Assembly (NCBI RefSeq): GCF_028623165.1
Contig: NZ_CP117768.1
Span: forward strand, 4,960,001-5,024,000
Direction of reading: 5' to 3'
DNA: 64,000 nucleotides
Origin: Nostoc sp. UHCC 0926
GTDB lineage: Bacteria; Cyanobacteriota; Cyanobacteriia; Cyanobacteriales; Nostocaceae
Position numbers and translations under genes: made by a program. Each line of letters starts with the position of its first letter. Position 1 is the stretch's first letter. Positions 52,831 through 62,240 of this stretch are shown here, one piece after another. Under the pieces are notes generated by a model. It had not been told where the DNA came from. It searched no databases and was given only the letters and a program-made list of their open reading frames with translations.

Positions 52831-54627
52831 TCAGTTTGCGTCATTAGTATTAGAAATATTATCTATATCTATGTTATAAATAAACTTAGCTCTAATTTTA
52901 TTCAGTTTACTATTTTTTGCTAAAGTGCGAATAGCTTGCTCTAACTTTTGGGATGCAGGTAAACCCAGATCCAAAAATTGTCTAACCATTGAATATAAAT
53001 CAGGATGACCTTCTTGAAGCCATTTACAATATTCCTCAACAGTAGAGTTATTTAGAAATTCTATATCTACTTCTAACCAAGGTGATATTGACTGGGTATT
53101 ACTCTTAATTATTTTTTTCAAAGCTATAGTAATATCTAAGGTTTGCTTATATTCATTTTTTTTATCTTCTAGATATGCTTCTAAATCAGGATATTTACGC
53201 AATTTAACTCTAAAAGCATTTAAATCATTGAAATAATGTGGTTCTAAAGTTTTTAGCATATATTCTAATAAAGATTTTTCATAGCGAGAAATATCCAATT
53301 CTATAACTGAGGCAAATTTTTCAATTTGTTCAAATTGCGAAATACTCAAATCAAAATTATTTTCTTCAAGAAAAGTAATAATTTCATTAACAATCTCTTG
53401 TTCAGAATCTCCAAAGGAACTATAGTATGGCTTTCCAAGACTACGAATTTTTTCAATAATTGAAGTTTCTTGTTCTCTTTGATTGAGAATCTCACCTTTT
53501 TTAATAAATTCAGATTCAGCAGATATAGATAAGGAGGTTTCAACTGACTGAATTATAAGTTTATCAAGCTCTAAAGGACTATACCCAAGAAGGAAAGTTT
53601 GTTGTATCAATTGTATTCTTTTGTCAGAAGTCTCCTGATCCTTGTACTGATATTTTGAAGAATCTATTAAGGATAATATAACCTCTATACTAATAGTAAA
53701 ACGCTTAAAAAATCCAGTATCGAGTTTTGCTAAATTAATAACAATACTATTTCTTATAACTTGATTACGTAAACTAGGCTGCCAATCCTTCATTAAGGGA
53801 ATAAGCTCATCAATAAGCCATTTAGTTTTGCGTATAACGCGAATATTATTTGTACCAGCATTTATAAATACTGGTTTCATTACTTCTATATCAGGATTAT
53901 CTTTAAATATGAAATCCAAGTTCTCTTCTACTGTTGGCTCAAGTTTAAATTCTCTATCAATTACTTTCTCTCGATAATCCTCTAAGGCTTTTTTTGATGC
54001 TATATCTTCTAAGAGAATATCTTCATTATAAATTAAAATAATTTTACATTTTAGTTCTTGAACTATATACTCAACAAACCCAAGTAACTCATCTAGCGGA
54101 AGCTTGGATTTCCTTTCCAGGTCATCAATGCATATAATTGAATTTTTAACATTTATATTAAAAAGTATGTTAAGTGCTAAGTCACCAGCCACAGACATTA
54201 ATGAACCTACTATTGGGATGGGAGATTGTCCTGGCAATACTAAGTCTACTTTTCGAGTTTGTTCTAGTCTTTTAGAATTACGGTTTATCCATTCAAAAAC
54301 ATTAGTTATAATCTTATTAACAAAATTAAGAGGTAATTCATTTTTTGTTTGATAATCTTTATTATTAGATTCTAGATTATTTTTGTAATTAGCTAATATC
54401 CGTGCTTTTAGTTGTTCAATTGAAGAAATCCCAAAGACAGAACCATAATAATAATATTCTTTCTTATGTTTATATAAAAAACTCTGTACTAGATGGGTTT
54501 TTGCAACACCCCAATTTCCTTTAACAGCTAAAACCTTATAATTTTCATTATCCAAGAATTTTTTAAGAATATTTTCTGCTTCTTCTCTACTAACTCCAGA
54601 ATTTGCTTTATTTATATTTTCAGTCAT
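52831..54627 (-). CDS. KAP-type P-loop NTPase
   Basis: A 598-residue protein. The Walker A is VLAVKGNWGVAKTHLVQSF (residues about 33-51), an unusual GxWGxAKT in place of GxWGxGKT. Walker B is NSIICIDDLERKSKLPLDEL, with the IDDLER form typical of KAP NTPases. IILIYNEDILLEDI and REKVIDREFKLEP (arginine-finger region) follow. A region around 150-180 (VGSLMSVAGDLALNILFNI) is hydrophobic and could be a membrane hairpin, another KAP feature. The C-terminal 300 residues are helical and unassigned. The gene is much richer in AT, Lys, Asn and Ile than its neighbours, which suggests transfer. KAP proteins often occur in phage-defence islands. Confidence 0.8.
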   Translation of the reverse strand: MTENINKANSGVSREEAENILKKFLDNENYKVLAVKGNWGVAKTHLVQSFLYKHKKEYYYYGSVFGISSIEQLKARILANYKNNLESNNKDYQTKNELPLNFVNKIITNVFEWINRNSKRLEQTRKVDLVLPGQSPIPIVGSLMSVAGDLALNILFNINVKNSIICIDDLERKSKLPLDELLGFVEYIVQELKCKIILIYNEDILLEDIASKKALEDYREKVIDREFKLEPTVEENLDFIFKDNPDIEVMKPVFINAGTNNIRVIRKTKWLIDELIPLMKDWQPSLRNQVIRNSIVINLAKLDTGFFKRFTISIEVILSLIDSSKYQYKDQETSDKRIQLIQQTFLLGYSPLELDKLIIQSVETSLSISAESEFIKKGEILNQREQETSIIEKIRSLGKPYYSSFGDSEQEIVNEIITFLEENNFDLSISQFEQIEKFASVIELDISRYEKSLLEYMLKTLEPHYFNDLNAFRVKLRKYPDLEAYLEDKKNEYKQTLDITIALKKIIKSNTQSISPWLEVDIEFLNNSTVEEYCKWLQEGHPDLYSMVRQFLDLGLPASQKLEQAIRTLAKNSKLNKIRAKFIYNIDIDNISNTNDAN

Positions 54628-54826
54628 AACCGCCTTTAAACTCCAAGTATAAAAGTAAATATTTTGCTAATTCCTTAATTCCTCTATCTTAGAAACGTGG
54701 ATATAAGGTTTCAGTTAGAGGCAAAAACCTTAAGCTACGATTCTCCTTAACTGAACCGTATTTGGATTATCTGTCATATTGTATTGTGTTAAATCCAAAT
54801 CTTGCCCGCCTTTATCTTTATCCAAC

Positions 54827-54859
54827 AAAAAATCCCCCACCTTTCGGCAGGGGATTTTT
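54827..54859 (-). terminator. psaB terminator
   Basis: On the minus strand AAAAATCCCCTGCC, a GAAA-type loop and GGTGGGGGATTTTTTG form a GC-rich stem followed by a T-run. It begins 30 bases after the psaB stop, a classic rho-independent terminator. Confidence 0.88.
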
Positions 54860-54888
54860 ATTACTTACCTACAAAACTAGCAGCCGAA

Positions 54889-57120
54889 TTAACCGAACTT
54901 ACCAGCAGTAGAAGCAATCAAGAATGCCGCGTAAGTCACGATGTAGCCAACAGTGAAGTGAGCTAGACCAACTACACGAGCTTGAACAATTGACAGAGCC
55001 ACGGGCTTATCTTTCCAGCGAACTAGGTTAGCCAGAGGAGTACGTTCGTGTGCCCAGACAAGAGTTTCAATCAACTCTTGCCAGTAACCTCTCCAGGAGA
55101 TTAAGAACATGAAGCCAGTAGCCCAAACTAGGTGTCCAAACAGGAACATCCAAGCCCAGACAGACAGGTTATTCACGCCGTAGGGGTTGTAACCGTTAAT
55201 CAACTGAGCGGAGTTAGCCCAGAGGTAATCGCGGAACCAGCCCATGAGGTATGTAGAGTTCTCATTGAACTGAGCCACGTTGCCTTGCCAAATACCTAGA
55301 TGCTTCCAATGCCAGTAGAAGGTCAACCAACCAATGGTGTTGAGCATCCAGAATGTAGCGAGGTAGAAGGAATCCCAAGCTGAGATGTCGCAAGTACCGC
55401 CACGACCGGGGCCGTCGCAAGGGAAGGCATAGCCGAAGTCCTTTTTATCGGGCATCAGCTTAGAACCACGGGCATCCAAGGCACCTTTGACCAAAATCAA
55501 AGTGGTGGTGTGCAGACCTAAGGCGATCGCATGGTGTACCAAGAAGTCGCCAGGGCCAATTGTTAAGAACAGGGAGTTTGTACCAGCATTGATCGCATCT
55601 AGCCAGCCTGGTAACCAGACGTTAGCGTAGTTGGGCCATGCTGTGTAAGCAATACTATCTGGGTTAGATAGCAAGGTGTCTAAACCGTACAGTACCTTAC
55701 CGTTAGCAGCTTGGACAAATTGAGCAAATACTGGCTCAATCAAGATTTGCTTTTCAGGAGTGCCGAAAGCAACTACTACATCGTTGTGGACGTACAGACC
55801 AAGAGTGTGGAAGCCCAAGAAAAGGGATACCCAGCTAAGGTGGGAAATAATCGCTTCTTTGTGCTTCAACACGCGCTCAAGGACGTTCCCCTTATTTTGC
55901 TCTGGGTCGTAATCACGTACCCAGAATATTGCTCCGTGAGCAAAAGCACCAAGGATCAGGAAACCAGCAATGTATTGATGGTGCGTGTATAGCGCTGCCT
56001 GAGTCGTGTAGTCCTTCGCAATAAATGCGTAGGAAGGCATGGCGTACATGTGCTGCGCTACCAGAGAGGTGACGGTTCCCAGAGCAGCTAGGTGAATACC
56101 CAACTGGAAGTGCAGCGAATTGTTATAGGTGTCGTACAACCCTTGGTGAGGCAGGTTGAACTGACCTTCACTGGTGGTACCAGGTACTAAACCGGATTTG
56201 GAGTTCAGCATTTCTTTGATACTGTGACCAATTCCGAAGTTAGTCCGGTACATATGACCAGCGACAATAAATAGGACTGCGATCGCTAGGTGGTGATGAG
56301 CTATGTCAGTCAGCCACAAAGCTTCTGTTTGAGGATGGAAGCCACCCAAGAAACTCAGAATCGCAGTTCCTGCACCTTGCGATGTCCCGAATATATGTCC
56401 AGGAGTGTCAGGGTTTTGAGAGTAAACACCCCAGTTACCTGTAAAGAATGGTGTCAAACCGGCTGGGTGGGGTGGGGTAGATAGGAAGTTATCCCAACCT
56501 ACGTGCTGACCGCGAGATTCGGGGACAGCAACGTGAATTAAGTGACCAGCCCACGCCAAAGAACTAACACCAAACAAACCTGCTAGGTGGTGGTTTAGGC
56601 GATGTTCAGCGCTCTTAAACCATGCCAAGCTAGGACGGTACTTGGGTTGCAAGTGCAGCCAACCAGCGAACAAGAATACAGCCGCGAATAACAGCAAGAA
56701 CACTGAACCGTTGTACAGTTCGCCGTTCGTCCGCATTCCGATCGTATACCACCAATGGTAGAGACCAGAGTAGGTAATGTTTACCGGATTGCTAGCACCA
56801 GCTTGGGTAAAAGCTTCGATCGCTGGTTTACCAAAGTGGGGATCCCAAATCGCGTGGGCGATCGGACGGATATGAAGGGGATCTTTAATCCACTGTTCAA
56901 AGTTACCTTGCCAGGCTACGTGGAACAGGAGGCTGGATGCCCACAGGAAGATGATTGCCAAGTGACCGAAGTGAGTTGCGAAAATCTTTTGGTAAAGATT
57001 TTCTTCCGTCATGCCATCATGGGTTTCAAAGTCGTTGCCTGTAGCGATCGCATACCATATCCGACGAGTCGTCGGGTCCTGTGCGAGATCCTGGCTAAAT
57101 TTGGGAAATTTTGTCGCCAT
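54889..57120 (-). CDS. psaB: Photosystem I P700 apoprotein A2 (PsaB)
   Basis: One of the two core subunits that hold P700, A0, A1 and, shared with PsaA, the FX iron-sulfur cluster. It has 743 residues and 11 membrane helices. The FX-binding loop is FPCDGPGRGGTCDISAWDSF with both Cys. Chlorophyll-binding His positions recur (HHLAIAVLFIVAGHMYRTNF, SHLSWVSLFLGFHTLGLY). MATKFPKFSQDLAQDPTTRR is the typical start. It follows psaA with a 112-base gap containing an ATTTTGGATT repeat and ends at a strong terminator. Confidence 0.99.
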   Translation of the reverse strand: MATKFPKFSQDLAQDPTTRRIWYAIATGNDFETHDGMTEENLYQKIFATHFGHLAIIFLWASSLLFHVAWQGNFEQWIKDPLHIRPIAHAIWDPHFGKPAIEAFTQAGASNPVNITYSGLYHWWYTIGMRTNGELYNGSVFLLLFAAVFLFAGWLHLQPKYRPSLAWFKSAEHRLNHHLAGLFGVSSLAWAGHLIHVAVPESRGQHVGWDNFLSTPPHPAGLTPFFTGNWGVYSQNPDTPGHIFGTSQGAGTAILSFLGGFHPQTEALWLTDIAHHHLAIAVLFIVAGHMYRTNFGIGHSIKEMLNSKSGLVPGTTSEGQFNLPHQGLYDTYNNSLHFQLGIHLAALGTVTSLVAQHMYAMPSYAFIAKDYTTQAALYTHHQYIAGFLILGAFAHGAIFWVRDYDPEQNKGNVLERVLKHKEAIISHLSWVSLFLGFHTLGLYVHNDVVVAFGTPEKQILIEPVFAQFVQAANGKVLYGLDTLLSNPDSIAYTAWPNYANVWLPGWLDAINAGTNSLFLTIGPGDFLVHHAIALGLHTTTLILVKGALDARGSKLMPDKKDFGYAFPCDGPGRGGTCDISAWDSFYLATFWMLNTIGWLTFYWHWKHLGIWQGNVAQFNENSTYLMGWFRDYLWANSAQLINGYNPYGVNNLSVWAWMFLFGHLVWATGFMFLISWRGYWQELIETLVWAHERTPLANLVRWKDKPVALSIVQARVVGLAHFTVGYIVTYAAFLIASTAGKFG

Positions 57121-57232
57121 AGGTTTAATAAATCCTCTGACCTTTAGCCATCAAGTATCAGTTCAATTTCGGATTTTAGATTTTGGATTTTGGATTAAAT
57201 CTAAAATCCAAAACCCAAAATTTTGCTGATTG
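57121..57232. repeat. ATTTTGGATT-type repeat between psaA and psaB
   Basis: TTTTAGATTTTGGATTTTGG is followed by ATTAAATC and the complementary TAAAATCCAAAACCCAAAA, giving a large AT-rich hairpin at about 57173-57222 in the psaA-psaB spacer. The same repeat family is found at 21.8 and 60.0 kb. It may influence mRNA processing between the two genes. Confidence 0.65.
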
Positions 57233-59491
57233 CTACCCTACTGAAAGGATGTGTGCATGGAAGAACGCCCAAGTTGTGGCAATCCCTCCCAAGAGGTAGT
57301 GAGCTACCCCTACAGCCCGACCCTGAATAATACTCAGAGCGCGAGGCTGAATTGCTGGTGCTACCTTCAGTTTATTATGCGCCCAAACTATGGACTCAAT
57401 TAGTTCTTGCCAGTAGCCGCGACCACTGAACAGGAACATCAAGCTGAATGCCCAGACAAAGTGAGCGCCTAAGAAGAGTAGACCATAGGCAGACAGCGCA
57501 CTGCCATAGGAATTGATGACTTGTGTAGCTTGTGCCCACAAGAAGTCTCGTAACCAACCGTTGATGGTGATGGCGCTTTGGGCAAAGTTACCACCAGTGA
57601 TGTGAGTCACAGTACCATCTGCATCTACGGTTCCCCACACATCTGATTGCATCTTCCAGCTGAAGTGGAAAATTACAATCGACAGGGAGTTGTACATCCA
57701 GAAAAGTCCGAGGAATACGTGATCCCAACCAGACACTTGACAGGTACCACCACGACCAGGACCGTCGCAGGGGAAGCGGAAGCCCAGGTTTGCCTTGTCT
57801 GGAATCAGACGAGAGCTACGGGCGTATAGCACACCTTTTAGCAGAATTAGGACGGTGACGTGAATGGTGAAGGCGTGAATGTGGTGAATTAGGAAGTCCG
57901 CTGTACCCAAAATAATCGGTGCAGCTGCCACTTTACCGCCAACAGCCAAAATACCGCCGCCAAAGACATAGCTAACTGGTTCTAGGGCATTGGGTGCAGT
58001 TGTACCAGGAGCCAAGGCGTGGATATTTTGTATCCACTGGGCAAATACTGGCTGCAACTGAATTCCTGTATCAGAGAACATGTCTTGAGGACGACCCAAT
58101 GCACGCATTGTGTCGTTGTGGATGTAAAGTCCAAAGCTATGGAAGCCGAGGAAAATACACACCCAGTTCAGGTGAGAAATAATCGCGTCACGGTGACGAA
58201 TCACCCGATCCAGCAAGTTGTTTTGGTTCACAACTGGATCGTAATCTCGCACCATGAAGATAGCAGCGTGAGCCGCTCCACCAACGATCAAGAAGCCACC
58301 GATCCAAATATGGTGAGTGAATATGCACAACTGCGTGGCGTAGTCAGTTGCCAAATATGGATAGGGGGGCATCGCGTACATGTGATGCGCGATGATGATG
58401 GTCAGCGAACCCAAGAAGGCCAGGTTAGTAGCCAATTGAGCGTGCCAGGATGTGGTCAGGTTTTCGTAGAGACCTTTGTGACCTTCACCAGTGAAAGGAC
58501 CTTTGTGGTTTTCTAGGATCTCTTTAATGCTGTGACCAATACCCCAGTTGGTACGGTATTGATGACCAGCAACGATAAAGAGAACTGCGATCGCTAAGTG
58601 GTGATGAGAAATATCAGTCATCCACAAGCCGCCAGTTACTGGGTTCAGACCGCCCTTGAAGGTAAGGAAGTCAGCATACTGACCCCAGTTCAAGGTGAAG
58701 AAAGGTGCTAAACCAGCAGCAAAGCCAGGGTACAGTTCGGTCAACAAGTCTTTGTTCAAGATGAACTCGTGGGGCAAGGGTATGTCTTTGAGAGCAACGC
58801 CTGCATCCAAAAGCTTGTTGGTCGGTGCGGATACGTGGATTAAGTGACCTGCCCATCCTAAGGAACCACAACCTAGCAATACTTGCAAGTGGTGATTCAG
58901 CATCGACTCCACATTCTGGAACCATTCCAGTTTGGGAGCGCGTTTGTGGTAGTGGAACCAGCCGGCAAATAGGAATAAGCCTGCTAATACCAAGCCACCG
59001 ATCGCAGTTACGTAAAGCTGGAAGGAGTTTGTAATCCCCCAACCACGCCATACTTGGAACAAACCAGAGGTGATTTGAATACCGTGGAAACCACCGCCAA
59101 CATCACCGTTTAAAATGTCTTGTCCCACAATGGGCCAAACGACTTGGGCACTAGGCTTAACGTTTAACGGGTCGGTTAACCAAGCTTCGTAGTTAGAAAA
59201 CTTCGCGCCGTGGAAAATCATCCCGCTCAACCAAATTGTCACTACGGCTAAGTGGCCGAAGTGGGCTGAGAATATCTTGCGGGAGATATCTTCTAAATCG
59301 CTTGTATGTGTATCAAAATCATGGGCGAGTGCGTGCAGGTTCCAAATCCATGTGGTGGTTTTGGGACCTCTGGCTAAGGATCTGTCAAAGTGTCCAGGTT
59401 GTGCCCATCTCTCGAATGAGGTAGGAACCGGATCGTTATCGACGATTACTCTTGCCTTTTTTTCCTCTCGCTCCGGAGGACTTATTGTCAT
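57233..59491 (-). CDS. psaA: Photosystem I P700 apoprotein A1 (PsaA)
   Basis: The other PSI core subunit, pairing with PsaB to bind P700, most antenna chlorophylls and FX. It has 752 residues and 11 helices, starting MTISPPEREEKKARVIVDND. The FX loop is FPCDGPGRGGTCQVSGWDHV with both Cys. DISHHHLAIAVLFIVAGHQY and SHLNWVCIFLGFHSFGLYIH carry chlorophyll ligands. An AGGAGG-type ribosome site stands four to ten bases upstream. First gene of the psaA-psaB operon. Confidence 0.99.
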   Translation of the reverse strand: MTISPPEREEKKARVIVDNDPVPTSFERWAQPGHFDRSLARGPKTTTWIWNLHALAHDFDTHTSDLEDISRKIFSAHFGHLAVVTIWLSGMIFHGAKFSNYEAWLTDPLNVKPSAQVVWPIVGQDILNGDVGGGFHGIQITSGLFQVWRGWGITNSFQLYVTAIGGLVLAGLFLFAGWFHYHKRAPKLEWFQNVESMLNHHLQVLLGCGSLGWAGHLIHVSAPTNKLLDAGVALKDIPLPHEFILNKDLLTELYPGFAAGLAPFFTLNWGQYADFLTFKGGLNPVTGGLWMTDISHHHLAIAVLFIVAGHQYRTNWGIGHSIKEILENHKGPFTGEGHKGLYENLTTSWHAQLATNLAFLGSLTIIIAHHMYAMPPYPYLATDYATQLCIFTHHIWIGGFLIVGGAAHAAIFMVRDYDPVVNQNNLLDRVIRHRDAIISHLNWVCIFLGFHSFGLYIHNDTMRALGRPQDMFSDTGIQLQPVFAQWIQNIHALAPGTTAPNALEPVSYVFGGGILAVGGKVAAAPIILGTADFLIHHIHAFTIHVTVLILLKGVLYARSSRLIPDKANLGFRFPCDGPGRGGTCQVSGWDHVFLGLFWMYNSLSIVIFHFSWKMQSDVWGTVDADGTVTHITGGNFAQSAITINGWLRDFLWAQATQVINSYGSALSAYGLLFLGAHFVWAFSLMFLFSGRGYWQELIESIVWAHNKLKVAPAIQPRALSIIQGRAVGVAHYLLGGIATTWAFFHAHILSVG

Positions 59492-59494
59492 TCG

Positions 59495-59502
59495 ACCTCC
59501 TC
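59495..59502 (-). promoter_or_regulatory. Ribosome binding site of psaA
   Basis: GAGGAGGT on the minus strand, three bases before the ATG side sequence CGA. It is a near-perfect Shine-Dalgarno sequence and fixes the psaA start at 59491. Its very short spacing is notable. Confidence 0.7.
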
Positions 59503-60436
59503 TCTTGATAAGGAATGAGGATTCATGGATACCACAAAATGAACCATTACCACATACTCCAGAATTTTACTGAAGCCGCGATGAAGACCCGATGTGGAAA
59601 GTTGTTTCTGGTTGAATTATAGAGTCTTCACTTGTACTTTGTTAGAGATATTTTAACAATAATTCAAACTTGTGGAAATATTGCTGGAATTCATGCCTAA
59701 TCTGGCTTTTCACTGCAAACTAGTTGTACAAAAGTCAATAGATTATCTATTTAATTTACAAAGAATAACAATTCGTAAAATTTATGGTTTGGCTGTATAT
59801 AAAGGAGGTTCCAGCTTTTGCTGCTGTTACTCGTGAATATTTGTGTCATGTTTCAATTGTTATAAGTAAAAAGTTGTAATGAATATGACTTGTTTTAAAA
59901 TTTCCTGAGATATACAGGAAAACTTATGGGAGGTGAGGCAGATTTCACCTTTTGGGCTATAGTTCCCTATGGACAGTTTGAGCCAAAATAATCTGTCAAT
60001 CAATTTTGGATTTTGGATTTTGGATTTTGGATTTTGGATTGACACTTCGGCTTCTCTACGAGACGCTGCGCGAACGCTCAGTGCTGACCCCGACCACTGT
60101 CTTCTCTAGGAGACGCTCCGCCAACGTAGCGGGACGAAATACGGGTACGGGGTTTGAGGATTTTGGATTTCCAATCTTGGTAAGCGTTAGCTAGTCATAC
60201 GCTCCTACGGACGCTCGTTCCGACGCTCCTGCCTCGCTAACGCTGCGCTATCGCTACCGCTTCTCTACGAGACGCTGCGCGAACGCTAACGCTAAAGCTA
60301 CGTTATCGAGCGAGTGAGTGAGTGGATTTGTTCTGCCGACTAGGGACAGGGCATGAACCAAAATAATCTAAAATCTAAAATCTAAAATCTAAAATTGATA
60401 TGGTCAATTGTTGAAGACTATCACTGGGTGCAACGC
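59503..60436. other. Long psaA upstream region with dispersed repeats
   Basis: The left 450 bases are AT-rich and should hold the psaA promoter and leader. From 60003 the region is built of repeats: four head-to-tail TTTTGGA units (60003-60037), then CTTCTCTACGAGACGCTGCG plus CGAACGCT, an identical 28-mer at 60051-60078 and 60260-60287. A variant lies near 60101, and TAAAATC units at 60369-60390. No gene is seen. Confidence 0.6.
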
Positions 60437-62224
60437 ATGAACTCGTGGCAGAAAAGGGTGTTAAAGAAGCTCCTCCCTAAGAGGTTCCCGATTTTCAAGT
60501 GGGTAATGACATTGGTGCTGGTATTAAGCTTGACCAGTTGTGGGGAGAAAGTCGGAAGCCAGGAAGTATCGACTGGCTATAGAGAAAACCCTGCACAGAT
60601 TTCTCAAATTTCAAAGCAATTTTCGGAAGTTTCCCCACCAGCTGTTATCCAAGAACTGCGGACAATTTTGGAAGTTTATCAGCCACAAGTGACAATTGTT
60701 ACTCCAAAACCTGATGAAGTTTTTCAAGACAATAAAATCACAGCTAGTTTTCAGGTTAAAGATCTACCAATATTTAAAGACTCAGAATTACAACTGGGTC
60801 CCCATCTACACGTAATTCTGGATAACCAGCCTTATATACCTGTTTACGACCTGAATCAGCCCTTGCTTTTGCCAGACTTATCTCCAGGGACTCATACCCT
60901 GCGCGTCTTTGCCTCCCGTCCTTGGCATGAAAGCTTTAAGAATGAAGGCGCTTATACCCAGATAAGATTTCACGTCTTCACCAAAACCGACGACAACAAC
61001 CCAGATCCCAAATTACCACTGCTAACTTACAGCCGTCCTCAAAGCAGCTATGGAGCAGAACCAATCTTACTGGACTTTTACCTAACTAACGCTCCTTTGC
61101 ACCTTGTCGGCAAGGAAAACGCCAATGATAAATTCAGTGATTGGCGCATCCGCTCCACAATTAATGGTGAAAGCTTTATTTTTGATCGCTGGCAAGCAGT
61201 TTATCTTAAAGGCTTCCGTCCAGGAAAAAACTGGATAAAACTGGAATTTCTCGATAACCAGGGAAATCCTCTCAAAAATGCCTTTAATACCACAGTTAGA
61301 CTGATTGACTACCAGCCAAAGGGTAAAGATACTTTGTCGAGAATTGTGAGAGGGGAACTTACAGCAGATGAGGTGCGCCCCGTTGTAGACCCGAATTATA
61401 GACTTCTACCTAAACCTACACCCACGCCTTCTGTTGAAAAAACACTCCAAATACAACCGGAGGTAGAAAAACAGCCCATTCCTGAAACTGAAATTCCAAA
61501 AAAATCCAAAATACAGCCAGAACAACCAAAATTAGAAGTTCCAACGGCTGCACCATCTCCCAGCTTGTCCCCGACACCACCAGAAATAATTACGCCAACA
61601 CCAGAACCACAGCCAGAGGTAATACCAACTCCTGAATCAACGCCGTTACCCGAAAAAGTTATACCTCAGCCAACAAAACCGAGATTTGGCGGATTTTTTA
61701 ACCGTCGGACGGGCAAAACGCCTACTCCACAAGAAACAGTTGCACCATCTCCTAGTTTGCCACCCACGCTGCCAGAGATTATCGAGTCTCCTGCACCAGA
61801 AACAATTACGCCAACACCAGAAGCACAGCCAGAGGTAACACCAACACCTGAATCAACCCTGTTACCCGAAAAAGTTATACCTCAGCCAACAAAACCGAGA
61901 TTTGGCGGATTTTTTAACCGTCGGACGGGCAAGACGCCTACTCCACAAGAAACAGTTGCACCATCTCCTAGTTTGCCACCCGCGCTGCCAGAGATTATCG
62001 AGTCTCCTGCACCAGAAACAATTACGCCAACACCAGAAGCACAGCCAGAGGTAACACCAACACCTGAATCAACCCTGTTACCCAAAAAAATCGCTCCTGA
62101 TTCAGAAAAACCAGAATTAAAAAGATATTTCAACCCACGTCAGTTCCTAAATGCGACACCATCTCCCGGTTTGCCAGCTACACCTACCCCAGCAGTTCCA
62201 GAAACTACACCCGAAGAGAAGTAA
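60437..62224 (+). CDS. Lipoprotein with Pro/Thr-rich tandem repeats
   Basis: A 595-residue protein from the ATG at 60437 (MNSWQKRVLKKLLPKRFPIF). A signal peptide ends in the lipobox LVLSLTSCG. Residues about 70-320 form a beta-rich domain (VTIVTPKPDEVFQDNKITAS, HLHVILDNQPYIPVYDLNQP, AYTQIRFHVF) resembling a pair of immunoglobulin-like folds. The C-terminal half is Pro/Thr/Glu-rich with 72-residue tandem units containing PTKPRFGGFFNRRTGKTPTP. It is likely an envelope lipoprotein whose tail spans or contacts peptidoglycan. I do not know a characterised family. Confidence 0.75.
   Translation: MNSWQKRVLKKLLPKRFPIFKWVMTLVLVLSLTSCGEKVGSQEVSTGYRENPAQISQISKQFSEVSPPAVIQELRTILEVYQPQVTIVTPKPDEVFQDNKITASFQVKDLPIFKDSELQLGPHLHVILDNQPYIPVYDLNQPLLLPDLSPGTHTLRVFASRPWHESFKNEGAYTQIRFHVFTKTDDNNPDPKLPLLTYSRPQSSYGAEPILLDFYLTNAPLHLVGKENANDKFSDWRIRSTINGESFIFDRWQAVYLKGFRPGKNWIKLEFLDNQGNPLKNAFNTTVRLIDYQPKGKDTLSRIVRGELTADEVRPVVDPNYRLLPKPTPTPSVEKTLQIQPEVEKQPIPETEIPKKSKIQPEQPKLEVPTAAPSPSLSPTPPEIITPTPEPQPEVIPTPESTPLPEKVIPQPTKPRFGGFFNRRTGKTPTPQETVAPSPSLPPTLPEIIESPAPETITPTPEAQPEVTPTPESTLLPEKVIPQPTKPRFGGFFNRRTGKTPTPQETVAPSPSLPPALPEIIESPAPETITPTPEAQPEVTPTPESTLLPKKIAPDSEKPELKRYFNPRQFLNATPSPGLPATPTPAVPETTPEEK
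61541..62092 (+). repeat. 216-bp tandem repeat in the lipoprotein gene
   Basis: Landmarks recur at a period of exactly 216 bases, for example GTTACCC at 61645, 61861 and 62077, and ATTACGCCAACACCAGAA at 61589, 61805 and 62021. About two and a half units are present. The first two full copies are nearly identical in DNA, which suggests recent duplication. The last one diverges after ACCC. Confidence 0.9.
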
Positions 62225-62240
62225 AAAAATAATGACTAGC

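Noticed and set aside
56755..57147. 130-codon frame antisense to the psaB 5' end
   Set aside because: Shadow of psaB; no homology recognised.
58019..58516. 165-codon open frame antisense to psaA
   Set aside because: It lies wholly within the highly conserved psaA gene and mirrors its codon structure; no ribosome site or recognisable protein.
59740..59790. HLR1-like RpaB sites upstream of psaA
   Set aside because: TTTAC-like pieces are present on the minus strand but spacing and sequence do not match the consensus well enough.
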